Of a stretch of 64,000 nt of DNA, positions 57,283 to 64,000 are shown one piece after another. Position 1 is the first letter of the stretch. Every line of letters begins with the position of its first letter. Position numbers and translations under genes: made by a program. The notes beneath the pieces were generated by a model. The model made no database searches and had not been told where the DNA came from. It saw only the letters and a list, made by a program, of their open reading frames with translations. Source of the stretch: Mesorhizobium hawassense (lineage in GTDB: Bacteria; Pseudomonadota; Alphaproteobacteria; Rhizobiales; Rhizobiaceae); NCBI RefSeq assembly GCF_003289945.1, contig NZ_QMBP01000015.1, forward strand, positions 1-64,000, given 5' to 3'.

Positions 57283-57345
57283 ATGAGCATATTTGCTTCA
57301 TCGTACCATAATGACATCATGAAACCATATCGAACGGAGTTTGTC

Positions 57346-57714
57346 ATGCCTCATATGCATCCCCTGGACCCCGCCTTTCCGATCGAACGCCAGATCGCCA
57401 TCGACGCGTCACCCGTAGTGCTCGTCAACGTCTTTGCCCTCGACAAGGCCGACGAACAGACCTTTCTGAAGGCGTGGGAGGCCGATGCGCATTTCATGAA
57501 GCGCCAGCCGGGCTTCATTTCGACACAACTGCACCGTGCCATCGGCGAAAGCCCGACCTATTTCAATTATGCCGTTTGGGAATCGACGGCCGATTTCAGG
57601 GCTGCTTTCAGCCATCCGGAGTTCCGGGCCAAGCTCTCTGCCTACCCATCCTCGGCCGTCGCCTCGCCGCACCTCTTCCAGAAGGTCTCGGTGTCCGACA
57701 TCTGTGTGGCGTAG
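57346..57714 (+). CDS. ABM-domain (antibiotic biosynthesis monooxygenase-like) protein, MarR-controlled
   Basis: 122 residues. The ABM core is 'SPVVLVNVFALDKADEQTFLKAWEADAHFMKRQPGFISTQLHRAIGESPTYFNYAVWESTADFRAAFSHPEFRAKL', similar in fold but not closely to the ABM protein at 17201-17527. It probably oxidises or binds a small aromatic compound. CGGAG lies 8 bases ahead of ATG 57346; ATG 57319 upstream would overlap the second operator half. It pairs with the divergent MarR. Confidence 0.85.
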   Translation: MPHMHPLDPAFPIERQIAIDASPVVLVNVFALDKADEQTFLKAWEADAHFMKRQPGFISTQLHRAIGESPTYFNYAVWESTADFRAAFSHPEFRAKLSAYPSSAVASPHLFQKVSVSDICVA

Positions 57715-57730
57715 GGGCCAAGTACTTTGA

Positions 57731-57808
57731 TTTTACGCAATTCCGGACGGAAGGCGACGGCCAAGTCGCCGAGCTTCACCGCTACGCACTTTTCCTGGAA
57801 TTGCTCTA
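57731..57808. repeat. Short palindromic repeat, family E (copy 2)
   Basis: TTTTACGCAATTCCGGACGG and CACTTTTCCTGGAATTGCTCT-like arms match copy 1 at 19534-19586, but the central part is longer. It starts just after the ABM stop and ends just before the convergent MOSC stop. Confidence 0.65.
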
Positions 57809-57816
57809 GGGTCGCT

Positions 57817-58559
57817 TCAGTCGACAAACCGCATCAGAGCGCCGATTTCTATCCGCGCCGGCCTGTCGACGGTGCAATAGACGCCGAGATTGTGGGCGTT
57901 GTGGCGCACCACATTGCGCAGGATGCCGGGATCGTTGTCGAAACCGTCCTGGGCGATGATGGTGAAGCCACAGCGGCGGCACGGCTCCGAGACGGTCAAG
58001 AGCAGGTCGCCGACCGCGAGTTTCCTGCCGATCCATTCCGTTTCCGGAAAGCCGCCTTCGACAGGATCCATGTCGACGACGATGTTGGGGCGGAAGCGGC
58101 GCGGATCGGGCGTACCTTCAGGATGCAATGCCTTCAGCCGGGACAGCGAGGCGGTGGTGAGCATGTGGATCGGCGCCTTGGCGTAGCGGGCTTCGGTCCG
58201 TGGGCCGGTATAGTCGGGCGCCGCGTGCTGCGCGCCGAACGGCCGGATCGAGGCCTCGAAGCCGAGAAAGGCCGACACGGCGCCGTCGCTTTCAGGATCG
58301 GGCGCCGGCAGCCAGCCGCCTCCGGGCACGGCCACTTCGAGCTGCCAGTCCTCGCTGAGCCGTGTGCGGATCAGCGGCACTTTATGCCATCTTGCTTCGC
58401 GGTCCGGCCGGGCGATCTCGCCGTCGGCATCGACCAGGCCGAACAGCCGGTCGCCCTCGACGGTTTTCTCCGCGACGGAGATGGCGTCGAGCCGCTCACC
58501 GGCGAGCGAGCTCGCCGGGTAGCGCCAGAGCTGGCTGACGGTGCCGAGCTCGCCGGTCA

Positions 58560-58560
<1 letters not shown>
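57817..58560 (-). CDS. MOSC-domain protein
   Basis: 247 residues. The MOSC N-terminal beta-barrel part is 'VSQLWRYPASSLAGERLDAISVAEKTVEGDRLFGLVD'. The MOSC domain has 'RRFRPNIVVDMDPVEGGFPETEWIGRKLAVGDLLLTVSEPCRRCGFTI' with the conserved Cys of MOSC ('EPCRRC'). Known members (YcbX, mARC) are molybdenum-cofactor enzymes that reduce N-hydroxylated compounds. Its ATG overlaps the acs stop (ATGA), so it is coupled to acetyl-CoA synthetase, an unexpected pairing. Confidence 0.88.
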
Positions 58561-60515
<1,955 letters not shown>

Positions 60516-60822
60516 TTCCTTGCTTTCCTCCCAAAACCGTTCCGCCGGCTTGGATTGCCGGCGGCGTCGTGGCGAAGCGGCCACGAATTCGCGCGCATTA
60601 TTAACAGTTCCGCCGTGACGGCAATATTAGACGTTGGATTCGCGCGGCGGGATGACGCAGGGGCAACCGCGAAACACTGTCAGCACTCGCCACGCGTCGC
60701 TGCTAAGCAACTGTTTTGGCGAAGGAAAAGCCGGATACGATCAGAAAAAATCAATAGACAGTTAAGCAACTGAGCGCAGAATCGCGTGTTGGGAGGAAGG
60801 AGACCGACCGTTAGGGGCTGCA

Positions 60823-61095
60823 ATGAGCGACCATTCCGAACTGGACCTGATGCTCAGGGGCTATGGGCTGACCACGGCCAAGATTCTCTACCACTTCCCG
60901 GACCATCCGCATCTCTTGCAAAGCTACATCTGGCAGGACTACGACATCGCGCCGAAGTTTCCGGTGCTGATCCGCTTCATCGAGTTCTGGAAGACGAAGC
61001 TCGACGGTCCGCTGCATTCGGTGACCTACACGCATCACAAGCTGATCGCGCCGAATGAGTGGCGGAAGGTCGATGGGGAGTTCGTGGTGCACTGA
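60823..61095 (+). CDS. usg: Usg-like family protein
   Basis: 90 residues: 'LMLRGYGLTTAKILYHFPDHPHLLQSYIWQDYDIAPKFPVLIRFIEFWKTKLDGPLHSVTYTHHKLIAPNEW'. This is the Usg family, nearly confined to alphaproteobacteria; the name comes from neighbourhood with tryptophan/asd genes and the function is unknown. The start at ATG 60823 is preceded by 'GGGGCTGCA'. It is divergent from acs, with a 307-bp AT-rich gap (60516-60822) holding both promoters but no clear site. Confidence 0.9.
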   Translation: MSDHSELDLMLRGYGLTTAKILYHFPDHPHLLQSYIWQDYDIAPKFPVLIRFIEFWKTKLDGPLHSVTYTHHKLIAPNEWRKVDGEFVVH

Positions 61096-61106
61096 GCGGC
61101 GGCACA

Positions 61107-61286
61107 GCTGATCTCCGCTCTTGCGGGGGAGATGCCCGGCAGGGCAGAGAGGGGTGCTGTCCCGCCAACATCTCAGCAGTTTGTTCATGAAGCCGCCCGT
61201 AGTTTGCGGTTCTGGTCAACGTCGAGTTCCTTCGCACCCCCCTCTGGCCTGCCGGCCATCTCCCCCGCAAGGGGGGAGATCGGCAG
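61107..61286. repeat. Palindromic intergenic repeat, family A (copy 3)
   Basis: The left arm has GGGGGAGATGCCCGGCAGGG and CAGAGAGGGG. The right arm has CCCCCTCTGGCCTGCCGGCC and ATCTCCCCCGCAAGGGG. Here the outward-facing arm order is reversed relative to copies 1 and 2: small hairpins flank the arms on the outside. It lies between convergent usg and the aldo/keto reductase. Confidence 0.8.
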
Positions 61287-61301
61287 TGTCAACGCCGACG
61301 C

Positions 61302-62336
61302 TCACACCGCTGGCGGGTTCAGCCGGGCAAAACCTTCCTGGCGCCGGTATGGAAAGTAGGGATAGGGGGCCGTCACCGCGCTCGCTTCGTCCAGCGCCTT
61401 GACCTGCTCCGGCGCCAACGTCCAGCCCACGGCGCCGAGATTCTGGCGCAGCTGTTCCTCGTTGCGCGCGCCGATGATCACCGATGACACGGTCGGCCGC
61501 CGCAACAGCCAGTTGATGGCGACCTGCGGCACGGTCTTGCCGGTCTCGGCGGCGACCGTTTCCAGCACGTCGACCACCTTGAAAAGAAGCTCGTCCCCGA
61601 CCGGCGGGCCGAAATCGGCGGTGTCGTGCAGACGGCTCTTTTCCGGCAGCGGCTGGCCGCGGCGGATCTTGCCGGTCAGCCGGCCCCAGCCGAGCGGGCT
61701 CCAAACCAGCGCGCCGACGCCCTGGTCGAGGCCGAGCGGCATCAGCTCCCACTCATAGTCGCGGCCGACCAGCGAGTAATAGACCTGATGCGCGACATAG
61801 CGTGGGTAGCCGTGCTTTTCGGCGAGGCCGAGCGACTTCATCACCTGCCAGCCGGAGAAATTGGAGACGCCGACATAGCGCAGCTTGCCCGAGCGCACGA
61901 GGTCGTCCAGCGTCGACAGCACTTCCTCGATCGGCGTCGAGGCGTCGAAGGCGTGAAGCTGAAGCAGGTCGATATAGTCGGTGCCGAGGCGCTTCAGTGC
62001 CGCGTCGACCGAGCGGATCAGCCGCGAACGGGACGAGCCCCAGTCGGCCGGGCCGTCGCCCATCGGCAGGGACGTCTTGGTCGAGATCAGCACCGCGTCG
62101 CGGCGGTCCTTGATCGCCTCGCCCAGCACCTCCTCCGAGGCGCCGTTCGAATAGACATCGGCGGTATCGAAGAGATTGACGCCCGCCTCCAGGCAGATGT
62201 CGATGAGGCGGCGCGCTTCCCGCGCATCGCTGTTGCCCCAATGGCCGAAGAGCGGGCCGGAACCGCCGAAGGTTCCAGCGCCGAAGGAAAGCGTCGGCAC
62301 TTTCAGGCCGGAGGCACCAAGAGGTCGATAGTCCAT
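61302..62336 (-). CDS. Aldo/keto reductase
   Basis: The 344-residue AKR barrel has 'LSFGAGTFGG', 'INLFDTADVYSNGASEEVLGEAI' (catalytic Asp and Tyr), 'AVLISTKTSL' (Lys), 'DYIDLLQLHAFDASTPIEEVLSTLDDLVRSGKLRYVGVSNFSGWQ' (His), and the C-terminal 'SVIIGARNEEQLRQNLGAVGW' NADPH-binding segment. It reduces aldehydes or ketones; substrate unknown. CAGGAG precedes ATG 62336. It lies 37 bases downstream of the MFS gene on the same strand, so the two are likely one operon. Confidence 0.9.
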   Translation of the reverse strand: MDYRPLGASGLKVPTLSFGAGTFGGSGPLFGHWGNSDAREARRLIDICLEAGVNLFDTADVYSNGASEEVLGEAIKDRRDAVLISTKTSLPMGDGPADWGSSRSRLIRSVDAALKRLGTDYIDLLQLHAFDASTPIEEVLSTLDDLVRSGKLRYVGVSNFSGWQVMKSLGLAEKHGYPRYVAHQVYYSLVGRDYEWELMPLGLDQGVGALVWSPLGWGRLTGKIRRGQPLPEKSRLHDTADFGPPVGDELLFKVVDVLETVAAETGKTVPQVAINWLLRRPTVSSVIIGARNEEQLRQNLGAVGWTLAPEQVKALDEASAVTAPYPYFPYRRQEGFARLNPPAV

Positions 62337-62373
62337 CTTTCTTCTCCTGATTGGATGTCGAAGGGATAGGCGC

Positions 62374-63561
62374 TCAGCACCGGGCCGATATTGGCGCGCC
62401 AATTGTCCGGCCGCGTTCGAGGCGCAGCGCCATGATCACCACGCCGAGCGCGGCGAGCGGCACGAGGGCGGCAACGAGCGGGACGGCGCCGAGGCCGGGA
62501 CCGTGGTCGATGACGAAACCACCGAGCCAGGCGCCGATGGCATTGCCGAGATTAAAGGCGGCGATGTTGAAGGAGGACGCCAGCCCCTGGCCGGCGCCCC
62601 TGGCCTTTTCCAGCACCCACATCTGCAGCGGCGCGACGGTGGCGAAGGCGGCGGCGCCGAGCAGGCCGACGGCGACGATCGCCGCGATCGGCTGGTGGAT
62701 CGCGGCGGTCATGACGAACAACACAGCCGAGAGCGCGACCAGCGTGCCGATGACCGTCGGCACCAAATGCCGGTCGGCGAGGCGCCCGCCTAGCAAATTG
62801 CCGGCGACCAACCCGCCGCCGAAGACCAGCAGGATCGGCGACACCGATGCTTCGGAAAAGCCGCTGACACGGGTCAGGATCGGCGCCAGATAGGTGAAGG
62901 CGGCAAACACGCCGACCCAGCTCAGCACCGTGGTCAACAGGCCGAGCAGCACCGGCCGGCGGCCGAGCACGGCGAGCGTGCCTTCGGAGCCCTCCTCTTT
63001 GTCGGGCGCGGCTGGCTCGCCGCGCGGCACCAGCAGCGCTATGACGGCAAAGGCGATGACGCCGACCAGCGTGACGGCGAGGAAGGTCGAGCGCCAGCCA
63101 TAGGCCTGGCCGAGCCAGGTGCCGAAAGGCACGCCGAGGATGTTGGCGACGGTGAGGCCGGTGAACATCAGCGCGATGGCCGAAGCCTTCCTGTTGGGCG
63201 CGACCAGGCCGGTGGCAACGACCGAGCCGACACCGAAGAAGGAGGCATGGGCGAAAGCGGTGAGCACGCGCGCGGCCATCAGCGTCCAGTAGTCGGGCGC
63301 CAGCGCACAGGCGAGGTTGCCGATGGTGAAGACCACCATCAGTGCAAGCAGCAAGGTCTTGCGCGGCAGGCGGCCGGTCAAAGCGCCAAGCAGCGGCGCG
63401 CCGACGACGACGCCCAGCGCATAGCCGGAAATGAGCAGGCCCGCCGCCGAGATCGAGACGCCGAGATCGGCGCTGACATCGAGCAGCAGGCCCATGATGA
63501 CGAATTCGGTGACGCCGATGCCGAAGGCGCCGGCAGTGAGGGCATAAAGAGCAAGAGGCAT
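62374..63561 (-). CDS. MFS efflux transporter (DHA1/AraJ-like)
   Basis: The 395-residue protein has 12 hydrophobic segments and the DHA1 start 'LYALTAGAFGIGVTEFVIMGLLLDVSADLGVSISAAGLLISGYALGVVVGAP', then 'GRLPRKTLLLALM' (motif A), and 'GVPFGTWLGQAYGWRSTF' (motif C-like). The closest style is AraJ/YdhP sugar or drug efflux pumps. The start at ATG 63561 was chosen; 41 extra N-terminal codons in the frame overlap the LysR operator and lack similarity. It is divergent from a LysR gene and probably controlled by it. Confidence 0.9.
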   Translation of the reverse strand: MPLALYALTAGAFGIGVTEFVIMGLLLDVSADLGVSISAAGLLISGYALGVVVGAPLLGALTGRLPRKTLLLALMVVFTIGNLACALAPDYWTLMAARVLTAFAHASFFGVGSVVATGLVAPNRKASAIALMFTGLTVANILGVPFGTWLGQAYGWRSTFLAVTLVGVIAFAVIALLVPRGEPAAPDKEEGSEGTLAVLGRRPVLLGLLTTVLSWVGVFAAFTYLAPILTRVSGFSEASVSPILLVFGGGLVAGNLLGGRLADRHLVPTVIGTLVALSAVLFVMTAAIHQPIAAIVAVGLLGAAAFATVAPLQMWVLEKARGAGQGLASSFNIAAFNLGNAIGAWLGGFVIDHGPGLGAVPLVAALVPLAALGVVIMALRLERGRTIGAPISARC

Positions 63562-63669
63562 GGCTGCGGTCCCGTTGATCAGGAAAGGGACGCCCAGTCT
63601 CCGCGCCCCGAACCGGGAAGATCGTGATCCGCCGAGCTGTGAACCAGTGTTGCATCGGGCATATTTTCT

Positions 63670-63684
63670 GTGAAATAGATTCAC
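63670..63684. promoter_or_regulatory. LysR-type operator candidate
   Basis: GTGAA-ATAGA-TTCAC is a perfect 5-bp inverted repeat with a 5-base spacer, containing the T-N11-A form of LysR sites (TGTGAA...TTCACG). It ends 2 bases before the LysR start codon and 109 bases before the MFS start, a normal place for autorepression and activation of the divergent gene. Confidence 0.65.
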
Positions 63685-63686
63685 GA

Positions 63687-64000
63687 ATGGGAAGACCCGA
63701 GATCAACCGTTCCGGCGAGGTCGAAGTGTTCGTCCGCGTCGTCGAGGCGGGCAGCTTTTCCGCTGCGGCGCGGGCGCTGCGCATGACGCCGTCGGCGATA
63801 AGTAAGCTGATAGCGCGGCTGGAGGCCCGCCTTGGCGCCCGGCTGATCAGCCGCTCGACACGCCGGCTGCAGCTGACGCCGGAAGGAACCGCTTTTTACG
63901 ACAGCGGCATGCGCATCCTCGCCGATCTCGACGCGGCCGAGCGCGAGGCCGCGGCGGGCGCGGCGCCGCGCGGCAGGCTCAGGGTCAATTGCTATGTGCC
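63687..64000 (+). CDS. LysR-family transcriptional regulator (partial, cut by window end)
   Basis: The 104 visible residues hold the LysR helix-turn-helix: 'EVEVFVRVVEAGSFSAAARALRMTPSAISKLIARLEARLGARLISRSTRRLQLTPEGTAFYDSG', followed by the linker helix and the first strand of the effector domain ('PRGRLRVNCYV'). ATG 63687 begins right after the operator; a leaderless or weakly translated message is possible because no ribosome site is visible. It is divergent from the MFS-AKR operon. Confidence 0.92.
   Translation, partial: MGRPEINRSGEVEVFVRVVEAGSFSAAARALRMTPSAISKLIARLEARLGARLISRSTRRLQLTPEGTAFYDSGMRILADLDAAEREAAAGAAPRGRLRVNCYV

Overview
The window is high-GC alphaproteobacterial chromosome, most likely Hyphomicrobiales and probably Mesorhizobium or a close relative. 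The support is indirect: a 180-kDa-class NAD-glutamate dehydrogenase, a Usg-like protein, DUF1674 and DUF1062 proteins, RirA-type iron boxes, and several families of GC-rich palindromic intergenic repeats of the rhizobial kind. Nearly all of it is ordinary housekeeping or metabolic sequence. No insertion sequence, phage, integrase or CRISPR array was seen.

Layout. 1-2.4 kb: end of an RpiR-type regulator, DUF167 and YggT genes, tRNA-Ala(CGC), two small exported proteins. 2.9-6 kb: a large AsmA-family protein. 6.5-12.3 kb: an RNA-repair locus, rtcR (reverse strand) facing a sigma-54 promoter, rsr (Ro60/TROVE), six tandem structured RNAs, then rtcB. 12.3-16.4 kb: multicopper oxidase, then an exbB-exbD-tonB operon behind two TGA-N9-TCA boxes. 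16.4-20.8 kb: cysteine hydrolase, ABM-domain protein coupled to an ECF sigma factor with a SnoaL-like tail, LLM oxidoreductase, a 49-aa membrane protein, an SDR. 21-25.8 kb: BMP-type (nucleoside-like) ABC importer. 26-30.9 kb: FadB/FadJ-like beta-oxidation protein and a TetR/MFS pair sharing an operator. 31-38 kb: PhoD phosphatase, TypA, DUF1062, LysE, YCII, AhpD-like. 38-45 kb: NAD-GDH, a methyltransferase without a standard start codon, a UMF1 transporter. 45-51.3 kb: htpX-rsmB-heparinase-purH on the reverse strand. 51.3-64 kb: DUF1674, HAD, transglutaminase-like, TadG-like vWA protein, a tiny ORF with an exceptional Shine-Dalgarno, CFA synthase, MarR/ABM pair, acs-MOSC, usg, an MFS-AKR operon and a divergent LysR gene cut by the window end.

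The most interesting system lies at 8.2-12.3 kb. Between rsr and rtcB are six RNA units of 100-188 nt (9885-10816). All share a Ro-binding-type terminal stem with invariant CGAATGC and CTTGTCG blocks, and a second helix that covaries between units. Each encloses a tRNA-like domain in circularly permuted order: T arm and 3' acceptor strand first, then a loop, then 5' acceptor strand and D arm. This is the architecture known for bacterial YrlA-type Y RNAs, but here as a diversified tandem array. Units 1 and 2 open in the anticodon arm, units 4 and 6 open in the D loop, and units 3 and 5 have lost the acceptor or the D arm. In the inferred circuit, RtcR senses RNA damage and activates sigma-54 transcription of rsr, the Y RNAs and rtcB. 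Rsr then handles misfolded or broken RNA gated by tRNA mimics, and RtcB religates broken tRNA. No rtcA is present.
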